The notes under the pieces: generated by a model
Seen by the model: the letters and a program-made list of their open reading frames with translations, nothing else
Database searches by the model: none
Told to the model about the DNA's origin: nothing
Assembly: GCF_038039535.1 (NCBI RefSeq)
Contig: NZ_JBBPHP010000039.1
Span: 1-64,000 of the forward strand
DNA from: Catalinimonas sp038039535
GTDB taxonomy: Bacteria; Bacteroidota; Bacteroidia; Cytophagales; Cyclobacteriaceae
Length of the DNA: 64,000 nt
Direction: 5' to 3'
Shown here: piece after piece, positions 33,422-42,975 of the stretch
How the letters are laid out: each line of letters begins with the position of its first letter
Position numbering within the stretch: the first letter of the stretch is position 1
Made by a program: the position numbers and the translations under genes

Positions 33422-35743
33422 ATGGCAAAAGATAAAGAAGAAGCTCCAACTTCTTACGAAAATGATCAGGATATTCATCGTTTTTCCCGCCGCTCTTTTC
33501 TCAAACTGGGTGGAGGTGCAGCTGCGGTAGCTGCTATGGCGGGTGGCGGCTGGGCACTCACCGAGATCGTAGTAGATGAAGGACCAGTAGCCTCCTGGCA
33601 CAATTCGGTCTGCCGCTACTGTGGCACCGGATGCAGCCTTATGCTCGGACTGGACGAAGAGAAAAACCTGGTACGGGTGAGAGGCAATGAGGAAGCCCAC
33701 AATAAAGGGGTGATCTGTATTAAAGGCTCTACGGTAGACTTTCTGATGAGAAACAAGGAAGGGCGCGTCACCACCCCTATGATCCGTAAAAATGGTCAGT
33801 TGGTAGAATCTAGCTGGGAAGAGGCGATGAGTCTGGTAGCACAGAAATTTCAGGAAGCGATTGATGAGTATGGCCCCGAAAGTGTTGCTTTCTACGGCTC
33901 AGGTCAGCTACTGATAGAAGAGTCTTACACTGCCAACAAGCTTTTCAAAGCCGGCATCCGCTCCAACAATGTAGATGGTAACCCTCGCCTGTGCATGGCC
34001 TCAGCGGCCTTTGGCTATACCCAGACTTTTGGCAAAGATGAGCCACCCGGAGCCTATGAGGATATTGATCATGCCGACGTTTTTTTTCTGGTGGGCAGCA
34101 ATACCTATGAATGCCACCCTCCAATTTGGGAGCGCATCATGATCCGCAAAAAAGTAAATCCGGCAGTGAAGATTATCGTGGTGGATCCTCGCAAAACCAA
34201 GACTGCGGAAAGAGCAGATATGCACCTGCCGGTAATACCCGGTACGGATATGTTGCTGCTCAATGCCATGATGTACACCATTCTGGAAGATGGCTTGCTG
34301 GATGAAGCATTTATCAGCCAGCATGTTAATTTTTCCAATGGCAATGAGTTTGTTTCTTTTGACGACTTTAAGGAATTTCTGCAGGATTATATACCCGAAG
34401 ATGTAGCCCCTACCCTGGGTATTTCTCCCAAACAGATACGGGAAGCGGCATTCTGGTTTGCTGCCTCCAAAGCTTCCATGTCTATGTGGACCATGGGCGT
34501 TAACCAGCGGGTGCAGGGTACTTTTTTAAACAATAACCTGAACAGTCTGCACCTGATCACCGGACAGATCGGAAGACCCGGAGCTACTCCCCTTTCGTTA
34601 ACCGGGCAAAGCAATGCCTGCGGAGGCGTACGAGATACCGGCTCACTGGCGCACCTGCTGCCCAACGGTCGTAAGATTGCTAAGGAGGATAACCGAAGAG
34701 AAGTAGAGGAATTATGGGGCGTACCTCCGGGTACGATCAATCCCAAACCTGGCTATGACGCGCTTTCTCTGTTCAATGCTATGAATGAAGGGAAAGTGAA
34801 GGTCATGCTAAACATGTGTACCAATCCGGCGCAAAGTCTGCCCAATGCGGATCAGTATAAGTCTGGAATGGAAAAAACCTTTATGGTCGTTTCTGAGGTG
34901 TATCAGGATACCATGACAGCCCAATACGCCGATGTACTGCTACCTGCCGCTTTATACATAGAAAAAGAGGGCGTGTACGGGCAAACGGAAAGGAGATATC
35001 AGATCATACAAAAGCTGCAGGAACCCTATGCGCAATCACGCTCCGATCTGCAGATTCTGGTTGATCTGGCAGAACGTCTGGGACATGGTGACCTTATCAG
35101 TGCCAAGACGCCTCATGAAGTCTGGGAAGAGTACCGTCACTTTTCAGCCTATAGCAAATACAATTTTGAGGGAATCACCCACGAAAGGCTAAAGCAGCAG
35201 CCGGGCATACAATGGCCCTGCCCTGATACTGACCATCCGGGTACGGTGCGCCGCTATGTGCCTGGCGATCCCTTTGTGCCGGAAGGTGTGGATCATCTTT
35301 TTTACGGCTATCCGGACGGCAAAGCCATCGTTTTTCTTCGTCCTTATGTACCTTCCAACGAAGAGCTTAGCCCTGAGCGTCCTATTTTTCTCACTACAGG
35401 ACGAGTGATCTCCCAGTGGCATACCGGCACCATGACTGGCAGAATAGAACCTCTGGTACATTCCAGCGGACCGGGTACTTTTCGGATGCATCCGCAGGAC
35501 GCTGCACGTTTCAGGCTCCAGAGTGGAGATAAAATACGTGTGAATAGCAGTCGCGGAGAGATGGAAGGGGTAATGGAAATCAGCGAGAATGAAACGCCGG
35601 GCGTAATCTTCGCTCCTTTTTATGACCCTACCTTCAAGATCAACCGCATTGTCTCTGATGATTTTGACCCTATCTCCAAAGAACCGGATTACAAGACCAC
35701 AGCGGTGGCAGTGAGTAAAGTAGAAACTTTGAGAAATCAATAA
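33422..35743 (+). CDS. napA: NapA-like periplasmic nitrate reductase, molybdopterin catalytic subunit
   Basis: A 773-residue molybdenum enzyme. A Tat signal lies at HRFSRRSFLKLGGGAA (Arg23-Arg24). The 4Fe-4S cluster uses Cys64, Cys67, Cys71 and Cys99 (VCRYCGTGC ... GVICIKG). NPRLCMASAAFGY places Cys191 as the likely molybdenum ligand, as in NapA. Middle motifs include GQIGRPGATPLSLTGQSNACGG, and the C-terminal domain starts near LTTGRVISQWHTGTMTGR. It reduces nitrate to nitrite in the periplasm. No napB or napD is nearby; a tetraheme cytochrome gene follows 2 bases later. An assimilatory-type role or another oxyanion substrate cannot be ruled out. Confidence 0.82.
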   Translation: MAKDKEEAPTSYENDQDIHRFSRRSFLKLGGGAAAVAAMAGGGWALTEIVVDEGPVASWHNSVCRYCGTGCSLMLGLDEEKNLVRVRGNEEAHNKGVICIKGSTVDFLMRNKEGRVTTPMIRKNGQLVESSWEEAMSLVAQKFQEAIDEYGPESVAFYGSGQLLIEESYTANKLFKAGIRSNNVDGNPRLCMASAAFGYTQTFGKDEPPGAYEDIDHADVFFLVGSNTYECHPPIWERIMIRKKVNPAVKIIVVDPRKTKTAERADMHLPVIPGTDMLLLNAMMYTILEDGLLDEAFISQHVNFSNGNEFVSFDDFKEFLQDYIPEDVAPTLGISPKQIREAAFWFAASKASMSMWTMGVNQRVQGTFLNNNLNSLHLITGQIGRPGATPLSLTGQSNACGGVRDTGSLAHLLPNGRKIAKEDNRREVEELWGVPPGTINPKPGYDALSLFNAMNEGKVKVMLNMCTNPAQSLPNADQYKSGMEKTFMVVSEVYQDTMTAQYADVLLPAALYIEKEGVYGQTERRYQIIQKLQEPYAQSRSDLQILVDLAERLGHGDLISAKTPHEVWEEYRHFSAYSKYNFEGITHERLKQQPGIQWPCPDTDHPGTVRRYVPGDPFVPEGVDHLFYGYPDGKAIVFLRPYVPSNEELSPERPIFLTTGRVISQWHTGTMTGRIEPLVHSSGPGTFRMHPQDAARFRLQSGDKIRVNSSRGEMEGVMEISENETPGVIFAPFYDPTFKINRIVSDDFDPISKEPDYKTTAVAVSKVETLRNQ

Positions 35744-35745
35744 GT

Positions 35746-36429
35746 ATGGATGTTCTGGATATCATTGCTATCATAATTCTGGTGGCCGAACTCATCATTT
35801 TTTATCAGTTGCGCAAGCACCGTCATCAATTGACACGAAGTGTAAAGTTACTTACCCTGGGAGGTATTATTATAATTCCTATTCTGGCAGTAGTTTTTGC
35901 TAACTATCATGTATTTGTTGGCACTAAAGCATCTGAAGCCTGTGTAGCCTGCCATGTGATGGCGCCTATGGGCAATGACATGATTGACCCGCAAAGCACT
36001 ACTTTGGCTGCCCGCCACTTTCAGAACGGATGGATCAGACAGGATGCCTGCTATGCCTGCCATAAAGACTATGGTTTTCAGGGAGCTATGAAGGCCAAGA
36101 TGGATGGTTACCGCCACCTTATGCGCTTTGTAACAGACACTTACAACGAGCCTATTCGCTATAGAGGAGAGTTTAACAGTCAGAACTGCCTGAGCTGTCA
36201 TGAAGGCACTTTTACTTTTAATGCTGTAGAAGAACATCAGCCGGTAATGGAAATTATGCTCACTACCCGCTCCATAGGCTGTGTCAACTGTCATGGTAGG
36301 GCACATCCCGAACCTTCCCGGCGCACACCCGGACACCCGGATTACGAAATGCTGTCGGCTACGCCAGAGGAGATCAGCCGGCTGAGAAATATGATTGAAG
36401 AAATGGAAACTTACGAAGAAGAGCAATGA
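35746..36429 (+). CDS. Membrane-anchored tetraheme cytochrome c, NapC/NrfH-like
   Basis: A 227-residue protein with hydrophobic helices at about 5-20 and 37-57 and four haem c sites: CVACH (66-70), CYACH (102-106), CLSCH (148-152) and CVNCH (179-183). The first is followed by VMAPMGNDM, like the Met-rich first haem of NapC/NrfH. It should take electrons from quinol and pass them to the NapA-like enzyme, replacing NapB in this cluster. Extra His residues (HFQNGW, YRHLMRF, HQP) could be distal ligands. A second helix before the haem domain is unusual; NapC has one. It overlaps the next gene by 4 bases. Confidence 0.8.
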   Translation: MDVLDIIAIIILVAELIIFYQLRKHRHQLTRSVKLLTLGGIIIIPILAVVFANYHVFVGTKASEACVACHVMAPMGNDMIDPQSTTLAARHFQNGWIRQDACYACHKDYGFQGAMKAKMDGYRHLMRFVTDTYNEPIRYRGEFNSQNCLSCHEGTFTFNAVEEHQPVMEIMLTTRSIGCVNCHGRAHPEPSRRTPGHPDYEMLSATPEEISRLRNMIEEMETYEEEQ

Positions 36430-36614
36430 GAAAGATATTCATAGAAAGCGTGTTTACAATGATAGGTCTGCTGATCACTATTCCCTTTCTGATCAGCCCA
36501 ACTCCGGTCCTGATGTTCCTGTTTACATTTATCGCTCAGCCTTGTTTTCTGGTGGCTATCGTGCTGGCTAGCATACAGATTGTCAAAGACCTGCGAAAGA
36601 AGCAGGTCATCTGA
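36426..36614 (+). CDS. Small membrane protein, 62 aa
   Basis: A 62-residue protein with two hydrophobic segments (about 8-28 and 29-50) and a basic C-terminus (KDLRKKQVI). Its ATG overlaps the tetraheme cytochrome stop (ATGA), so it is probably translated with it. No family is recognised. It may be an assembly or anchoring subunit of the nitrate reductase unit. Confidence 0.55.
   Translation: MRKIFIESVFTMIGLLITIPFLISPTPVLMFLFTFIAQPCFLVAIVLASIQIVKDLRKKQVI
36588..36608 (+). terminator. Hairpin at the end of the nap unit, weak terminator candidate
   Basis: GACCTGC and GCAGGTC form a 7-bp stem with a 7-base loop inside the last codons of the 62-residue gene. The following bases contain only a short TTTT run after TAG, so termination is uncertain. 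Confidence 0.3.
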
Positions 36615-37161
36615 TAGTTTTCAGTATCCATGATAGGTATTAAAAATCTTTTTGTCAGGCTTTTACAAGCTTATGAGCTTCTAAATAAACAGTATTATGC
36701 TTAGTCAAATCCCGGACCTGCAGGCATCTTCACCACACTTCCCTTGCTTGTCAGACTGACAAACAGGAACTAAGTATAAAATTTGAGAAAAGAAGTCTCT
36801 CTATTTAATACACAGAGACTGTTAAGGAAGTTGAGCCTATCTCATTCACAGGGCATAAGAGATTGAACACGAATTCTGTAAATAATTATGGAATTGCTCA
36901 TGTTTTAGACTAACCTTTGCTGATATTAGACCAATAAGGATATATTTTATTAATATTACTTATAAGTTTAGAGATTCTGAAGACAGGAAATCTAATGTCA
37001 AAAATCTAACAGGATAGGCAAAAAAACTATCAGTAAGTGCAGATCAAGAGGTTAGGTTTTATTTTACTACTGCCTTTTTACCCTGATTTTGCAAAAGAAA
37101 AGTTTAACTTATTTTTCTTTGCCATAAACAATTTTAACAAAACTGGAATTAATTATTTATC
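36615..37161. other. Long AT-rich intergenic region before the RND efflux operon
   Basis: About 547 bases without a supportable gene on either strand. It is AT-rich, more so towards the efflux operon, and must hold the operon's promoter, but I see no clear TAnnTTTG element, operator palindrome, tRNA or RNA hairpin. Confidence 0.5.
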
Positions 37162-38271
37162 ATGAAAAAATGGCTTTTTATTGGGGGGAGTGTTATGGTT
37201 GCAGGCCTGTTATCACTTTTGCTTTTCCCTTCTCTTATAGATCGGGAGAAAGAAAAAAATTCACCCGTCAAGGAAAGTATTCTTCCCATAAAAATTGCCG
37301 AAGTTACTGCCACTGAATTTGCTGACTTCGTAGAAGCCGTAGGCTCTACCTTCGCCTATGAGTCTGCCGAAATCACCCCCAATGTTACTGAAGTGGTTGA
37401 AAAAATTAATTTTAGTGATGGGCAGATGGTCAAGAAAGGGGATGTGATCGTAGTGCTTCGTTATGCTGAAGAAAGCGCGCAGCTAAGCGCAGCTAAGGCC
37501 AACCTCAAAGAGCAGGAAAGAGAGATTGAACGCCTTACCGGTCTTGTTAAAAACGGAGCAGCAGCTGTGTCCGCCCTGGATGCCAGAAATACACAAAAGC
37601 AGGTAGCCGAGCAACAGATTCTTCAGTTTCAGGCCCAAATATCAGACAGAATCATCAGAGCGCCATTTGATGGCGTCCTGGGTTTGCGAAACATCAGCGC
37701 AGGCTCACTGGTATCTCCTCAAAACGTAATCACTACCATTGACGACCTCAGCACCATGCGGGTAGACTTTACCGTACCGGAAATCTACCTGGGTCAGGTC
37801 CGGTCAGGTATGGAAATAAGTGCCATCTCTCAGGCTTATCCCAATCAGATATTTAAAGGCAAAGTGGCTGAAATTGATACCCGGGTAGACCCCAGTTCAA
37901 GAGCTGTCCGGGTAAGAGCAGAGATCCCTAACGAAAGACAATTGCTTAAGCCTGGCATGTTACTGTATGTGGAAATGGCACTTGAAAAAGGTACTTCCCC
38001 TTCTATTCCGGAGAGATCAGTGCTGCAAACCGGCGAAAGGCAGTTTGTTTATAAGGTAAGCAAAGATTACGTTCAGAGAACTGAAATCAGGCTGGGTAGA
38101 AGAAAACCCGGCTATGTGGAGGTGATCTCAGGATTAAACCTCGGAGACTCGGTAGCTACCTCCGGCCTACAGGATCTGGATGATGGGGTAAGTGTACAAA
38201 TTGATGGTGTATTTGAGCAGCCTTCCGAACCCACAGAGATTATTGACCTTGAGAGCCAGTTGTCCCAATAA
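37162..38271 (+). CDS. RND efflux periplasmic adaptor (membrane fusion protein)
   Basis: A 369-residue HlyD/AcrA-like adaptor. N-terminal anchor: WLFIGGSVMVAGLLSLLLFP. Lipoyl half-motifs are ITPNVTEVVEKINFSDGQMVKKGDVIVVL and DRIIRAPFDGVLGLRNISAGSLV, flanking a short alpha-hairpin (AKANLKEQEREIERLTGLV). Next is the beta-barrel VDFTVPEIYLGQVRSGMEI, then the membrane-proximal domain with YVEVISGLNLGDSVATSGLQ. It links the inner-membrane pump to the outer-membrane channel encoded downstream. It is the first gene of the operon, with a 12-base gap to the pump gene. Confidence 0.88.
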   Translation: MKKWLFIGGSVMVAGLLSLLLFPSLIDREKEKNSPVKESILPIKIAEVTATEFADFVEAVGSTFAYESAEITPNVTEVVEKINFSDGQMVKKGDVIVVLRYAEESAQLSAAKANLKEQEREIERLTGLVKNGAAAVSALDARNTQKQVAEQQILQFQAQISDRIIRAPFDGVLGLRNISAGSLVSPQNVITTIDDLSTMRVDFTVPEIYLGQVRSGMEISAISQAYPNQIFKGKVAEIDTRVDPSSRAVRVRAEIPNERQLLKPGMLLYVEMALEKGTSPSIPERSVLQTGERQFVYKVSKDYVQRTEIRLGRRKPGYVEVISGLNLGDSVATSGLQDLDDGVSVQIDGVFEQPSEPTEIIDLESQLSQ

Positions 38272-38283
38272 GCCTATATTTCC

Positions 38284-41200
38284 ATGAAACTATCTGATAT
38301 TTCTGTCAAAAGACCTGTATTTGCGGCAGTCTTAAGTTTACTGATACTGGCCTTTGGTCTGGTTTGCTATACTCGGCTGGTAGTCCGTGAGTACCCTGAC
38401 ATTGAGCCACCCATTGTATCTGTTGAGACGAATTATCTGGGCGCTTCAGCCGCTGTAGTAGAAACCCGTATCACCCAGCTGGTAGAGCAACGCGTGAGTG
38501 AGGTGGAGGCGATCAAGTTGATCAATTCCAGTAGCGTGGACGGCCGCTCGGAGGTCACCATAGAATTTGACCTGAGCCGTGATATTGACGCAGCAGCAAA
38601 TGATGTGCGGGAGGCAGTTTCTAACCTTTTGGACAACCTTCCTGAAGAAGCTGATCCGCCGGAGATCAACAAGGTAGATGCCGGCTCAGACGCAGTATTG
38701 TATCTGAACCTCACCAGCACCGAGATGGGCATGCTGGAACTTACCGATTACGCTGACCGCTACCTGGTAGACCGTTTTTCGGTGTTGCCCGGCGTGGCCC
38801 GAATCAGAATCTCCGGAGGCTCGCGCTATGCCATGAGAATCTGGCTGGACAGGGAGGCACTCGCCGCCCGTCAGCTTACGGTTACCGACGTGGAAGATGC
38901 GCTGAGAAGCGAGAACGTAGAGCTTCCGGCAGGTTCCCTGGAGTCGCTGGACCGCCAGTTTACGGTACGCCTGAACCGTGAATTTGAAGAAGTGGAAGAC
39001 TTTAACAAGCTCATTATCAAAAGAGATGCAAACGGCCACCATATTCAACTGGAAGAAGTAGCGCGAGTACAGCTTGGCCCTGAGGAACACAGAATGAGTT
39101 ATACCGGTAACGGTGTGATGAGAGTAGGCTTAGGCATCATCAAGCAATCCAAATCCAATACACTGGATATTGCCAATGCTGTTCAGAAAGAAGTAGAAAA
39201 AATCAAACCTACTTTGCCTGAACATATGTCTATCAGTAATAGCTACGACCGCTCGGTATTTATTTCGGAAGCTATTTCAGAAGTATACAAGACCCTGGGC
39301 ATCGCTATCATCCTGGTGATATTTGTCATTTACATCTTTTTGGGTGATATAAGAGCCACCATTATCCCTGCCGTTACCGTACCGGTTTCACTGGTAGGTA
39401 CCTGCATTGTACTGTTGATGTTCGGTTATTCATTGAACCTGCTTACGCTTCTGGCTTTGGTACTGGCTATCGGCCTGGTGGTAGATGATGCCATCGTGGT
39501 ACTGGAAAATATTTACACCCGACTGGAAAATGGAGGAAAACCTCTACTGGCTGCCTATCAGGGAGCAAGAGAAGTTGGTTTTGCAGTAATCGCCACTTCG
39601 TTGGTGCTCCTGGCCGTTTTTATTCCTATCACATTCCTGGCAGGCGATATCGGCAAGCTATTTACTGAGTTTGCCATTGCCATGGCTGCTGCCGTATTTT
39701 TCTCGACTCTGGTGGCACTTTCGTTGTCCCCTATGCTGTGCTCCAAGATGTTGAAGTACAAAAAAGACAGAGGCAATTTTCTCACCCGGGGAGTAGACCG
39801 GGCAGTAAGGTATCTGCAAAAAGGGTATCGTTCCAGCCTGGAAAGTTTTATTAGCAAACCTTTTATCAGTGTGATCATCATTCTACTGTTCCTGGGAGGC
39901 TCAGTAGGATTGTTCATGATTGTTCCTAAAGAATTTATCCCTAAAGAAGATCGCGGCGTTTTCTTTCTGAGTGCACTTGCCCCCGAAGGTTCTACCTACT
40001 CCTACACCAAATCTTATATGGATGAAATTGAGGACAGGCTAATGTACCTGAACGATGAGACCGGTGAAGCAGGGACCATATTGGTAAGAACGCCCGGAAG
40101 CTTTGGGTCAACAGTACAGTCTTTCAATGATGGACGGGTAATCATCGTGCTGTCGGATTTTTCCCAAAGACGCTCTGCCTGGGAGATCATGGATGAGGTA
40201 CGGGAAAGACTGTCTGACCTCACCGGACTGCAAGTTTCTGTCATCATGCGCCAGGGGCTAAGTTCGGGCTCTGGCAAACCAGTGCAGTATGTACTGAGCG
40301 GTGATACCTATCAGGAAATTGCCGAATGGAGAGACATATTACTTAACGAAATAGAAGACTACCCCGGACTGGAAGATATTGACTATGATTACAAAGAGAC
40401 TAAACCGCAGCTAAAGGTTAACATAGATAAGACCAGAGCTGCCGAGCTGGGAGTCTCTATCATTAACATAGGGCGTACGCTGGAAACACTTTTAGGCTCC
40501 CGTCTGGTAACTACCTTTATCAAAGGTGGTGAAGAATATGATGTGATCGTTGAGTCTGATTTTGAACAGAAAAGGATGTTGTATGACCTGAAAAATATCT
40601 TCGTGCGCTCTGAGCGTACCGGCACCCTGATTCCATTGTCAAATCTGGTAAATCTGGATGAGTTTGCTGACTCTGGTAGCCTGAACCGGTACAACCGCAT
40701 GCGTGCCATCACCATTGAGGCAAACCTGACCAATGGCTATACCCTGGGACAGGCGCTTGACTACCTGGATGGTGTGGTAGCCGATAAACTACCGGAAGAA
40801 GTTACCATCGGTTATAAGGGAGAATCTCTGGATTATAAAGATTCCAGTGAGTCTGTAATCTTTATTTTCATACTGGCACTCATTGTTGTATATCTGGTGC
40901 TGGCAGCCCAGTTTGAAAGCTTTGTACATCCTTTTGTACTGATCCTGACCGTACCTTTTGCCCTGTTGGGAGCTTTACTGGGGCTTTGGCTTTTTGGGCA
41001 GTCTATCAATATATACAGCCAGATTGGAATGATCATGCTGGTAGGTCTCGCTACTAAAAACGGCATATTAATCGTAGAATTTATCAACCAGCTACGAGAT
41101 CGTGGACAGGATTTTGACAGTGCCATCATTGATGCTTCTGTGATGCGCTTACGTCCTATTGTAATGACGGGCCTTACTACCATTATGGGTTCTCTTCCGC

Positions 41201-41403
41201 TGATTGTTTCTTTTGGGGCAGGCAGCGAAACCAGGCTGGTGATAGGGATAGCCATATTATTTGGTGTGCTGGTATCTTCCATCTTTACCATCTATACGGT
41301 GCCGGCCATGTACAAGCTGATTGCCCGAGGTACTTCAAGTCCTAACGCCGTAGCCAACGAATTGGAAAAATCATTGAATGAAGAAAAACTTAATCTTGCC
41401 TGA
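38284..41403 (+). CDS. RND multidrug-type efflux transporter, inner-membrane pump
   Basis: A 1039-residue HAE1-type RND pump with twelve TM helices and two large periplasmic loops. The N-terminus LSDISVKRPVFAAVLSLLILA and ISGGSRYAMRIWLDREALAARQL are typical. The proton-relay acids are in LVVDDAIVVLENIYTRLENG; the second half has IGMIMLVGLATKNGILIVEFIN and RLRPIVMTGLTTIMGSLPL. The length is normal and no key residue is missing. Substrates may be drugs, bile-like or hydrophobic compounds; Bacteroidota often carry many such operons. It works with the adaptor upstream and the channel downstream, whose start overlaps its end by 26 bases. Confidence 0.92.
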   Translation: MKLSDISVKRPVFAAVLSLLILAFGLVCYTRLVVREYPDIEPPIVSVETNYLGASAAVVETRITQLVEQRVSEVEAIKLINSSSVDGRSEVTIEFDLSRDIDAAANDVREAVSNLLDNLPEEADPPEINKVDAGSDAVLYLNLTSTEMGMLELTDYADRYLVDRFSVLPGVARIRISGGSRYAMRIWLDREALAARQLTVTDVEDALRSENVELPAGSLESLDRQFTVRLNREFEEVEDFNKLIIKRDANGHHIQLEEVARVQLGPEEHRMSYTGNGVMRVGLGIIKQSKSNTLDIANAVQKEVEKIKPTLPEHMSISNSYDRSVFISEAISEVYKTLGIAIILVIFVIYIFLGDIRATIIPAVTVPVSLVGTCIVLLMFGYSLNLLTLLALVLAIGLVVDDAIVVLENIYTRLENGGKPLLAAYQGAREVGFAVIATSLVLLAVFIPITFLAGDIGKLFTEFAIAMAAAVFFSTLVALSLSPMLCSKMLKYKKDRGNFLTRGVDRAVRYLQKGYRSSLESFISKPFISVIIILLFLGGSVGLFMIVPKEFIPKEDRGVFFLSALAPEGSTYSYTKSYMDEIEDRLMYLNDETGEAGTILVRTPGSFGSTVQSFNDGRVIIVLSDFSQRRSAWEIMDEVRERLSDLTGLQVSVIMRQGLSSGSGKPVQYVLSGDTYQEIAEWRDILLNEIEDYPGLEDIDYDYKETKPQLKVNIDKTRAAELGVSIINIGRTLETLLGSRLVTTFIKGGEEYDVIVESDFEQKRMLYDLKNIFVRSERTGTLIPLSNLVNLDEFADSGSLNRYNRMRAITIEANLTNGYTLGQALDYLDGVVADKLPEEVTIGYKGESLDYKDSSESVIFIFILALIVVYLVLAAQFESFVHPFVLILTVPFALLGALLGLWLFGQSINIYSQIGMIMLVGLATKNGILIVEFINQLRDRGQDFDSAIIDASVMRLRPIVMTGLTTIMGSLPLIVSFGAGSETRLVIGIAILFGVLVSSIFTIYTVPAMYKLIARGTSSPNAVANELEKSLNEEKLNLA

Positions 41404-42847
41404 TTTGAGTCGCATCACAAAAAAGCTCCTGGACGTATTATTGATTTTACTCATTGCCGGAATCGGATCCTGTAATCTGGCTCCGGTTTTTCAGAAGCCT
41501 GACCAGGACATATACGATAATTTTAAATATAAAGCCTTTGCCGACTCTCTATCCTCTATCTCTATTGACACTGTCTGGTGGAAATATTTTGAGGATACCA
41601 CCTTGGATAATATCATCAGACAGGTTTCGCTGAATAACAATAACCTACAGGCGGCACTATACAGTTTTGAGCAAGCCAACATATTGACCAGGGTAGAACG
41701 CTCCCCACTTTTACCGGAAGTACAGACAGAAATCAATACATCTCGCACAGTAGTCTCAGAAAATGCGGTACAGAGCTTCCAGTCTAATAAATTCACCAAT
41801 TATTCACTACTCGGACTGGCCAGCTACCAGCTTGACCTTTGGGGGGCGTTGAGAAATAACTACCAAGCTTCAATTATTGCGTCAGAAATATCTTTACTGG
41901 AATACTATAACCTGCTTTCTGTACTAAGAGCACAGGCGGCATCACAGTACATCAGCATTCGCCAGCTGGATACACAAATCGCCCTTTATGACTCTACAAT
42001 CCGCCTAAGAGAACGCTCCCTACAGATTGCCAATTTAAATTATGAAGCGGGAGCCTCTGACGCCCTGGACCCTGCAAGAGCTGAAACCCAGCTCCGTACG
42101 GCTCAGTCCCAAAGGTGGACACTGATCAACCAGCGGGCAAGGCTGGAAAATTCACTGGCAGTATTGACTGGTAGAGAACCCTCAAATTTTTCCTTGCCTG
42201 ATACTCCCTTAGACTCATTGCCTCCTATTATTCCTTCTAAAATACCTTCGGAGGTACTGACCAGAAGGCCAGATGTATGGATTGCTCTCAAAAGTATGGA
42301 AGCAGAAAACGCCCGTATAGGTATCGCAAAAGCTAATCTTTATCCTAATGTTACGCTATCTGCTCAAGTTGGATTTCAGGGCAAGTCTTTTGAAAATATT
42401 CTAACTCCCCAAAGTTTTGCCTGGACTATTGGCGGAGGGCTGCTTCAGCCTGTATTTAACTATGGCAGAAACAAAGCATTGGTAGAAGCAGCCTATGCCC
42501 GCTATCAGGAGGTAGCAGAGCTGTATCAGCAGTCGGTGTTATCAGCTTTTGAAGAAGTAGAAAATGAGTTGGCCAATATTTACTACCTCAACAATCAGTA
42601 CCGGAGACAGCAGCAAACGGTATCTGCTGCCACCAGAACTTTGGATCTTGCCCGGCAGCGTTATGAAGCAGGACTTGTGTCCTATCTGGAAGTAGTTGAC
42701 GCTGAGCGCACTGCCCTGCTCAACCAGGTAGATGCCGTAGGCCTTGTGGGAGAGCTTTACCAAAGCATGATCAACCTCAGCCTGGCTTCCGGTGGTAACT
42801 GGGAAAGTGGCCCTCAGCTCTACGAAGCTGAAGAATTTATGGAATAG
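41378..42847 (+). CDS. Outer-membrane efflux channel lipoprotein, NodT/TolC family
   Basis: A 489-residue outer-membrane factor. The N-terminal signal ends in LIAGIGSCN, a lipobox-like Cys, as in NodT lipoproteins. Two coiled-coil repeat halves are visible, each with the family helix pattern: SLNNNNLQAALYSFEQAN and GASDALDPARAETQLRTAQ in the first; LTRRPDVWIALKSMEAENAR, GKSFENILTPQSFAWTIGGG and YEAGLVSYLEVVDAERTALL in the second. It forms the exit duct of the tripartite pump. It overlaps the pump gene by 26 bases. A hairpin terminator follows. Confidence 0.88.
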   Translation: MKKNLILPDLSRITKKLLDVLLILLIAGIGSCNLAPVFQKPDQDIYDNFKYKAFADSLSSISIDTVWWKYFEDTTLDNIIRQVSLNNNNLQAALYSFEQANILTRVERSPLLPEVQTEINTSRTVVSENAVQSFQSNKFTNYSLLGLASYQLDLWGALRNNYQASIIASEISLLEYYNLLSVLRAQAASQYISIRQLDTQIALYDSTIRLRERSLQIANLNYEAGASDALDPARAETQLRTAQSQRWTLINQRARLENSLAVLTGREPSNFSLPDTPLDSLPPIIPSKIPSEVLTRRPDVWIALKSMEAENARIGIAKANLYPNVTLSAQVGFQGKSFENILTPQSFAWTIGGGLLQPVFNYGRNKALVEAAYARYQEVAELYQQSVLSAFEEVENELANIYYLNNQYRRQQQTVSAATRTLDLARQRYEAGLVSYLEVVDAERTALLNQVDAVGLVGELYQSMINLSLASGGNWESGPQLYEAEEFME

Positions 42848-42880
42848 CATTTCAAAAAGTCAGTATTTTCAGGCTATAGA

Positions 42881-42913
42881 AAAGGTCAGCTACTTTAGGA
42901 TTGCTGACCCTTT
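42881..42913. terminator. Hairpin terminator between convergent genes
   Basis: GGTCAGC and GCTGACC pair with a 12-base loop, flanked by AAA on the left and TTT on the right. It lies between the channel gene and the convergent ABC permease gene, so it can end both transcripts. Confidence 0.65.
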
Positions 42914-42975
42914 CAGTTTTATAACCAAAGCATTTTAGTTTTGCTATAAATACGATAATTGCTCAGTCTGTCTTT

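Noticed and set aside
36615..37161. Possible small RNA or regulatory RNA before the RND operon
   Set aside because: I found no stable hairpin, promoter pair or terminator that would support an RNA gene.
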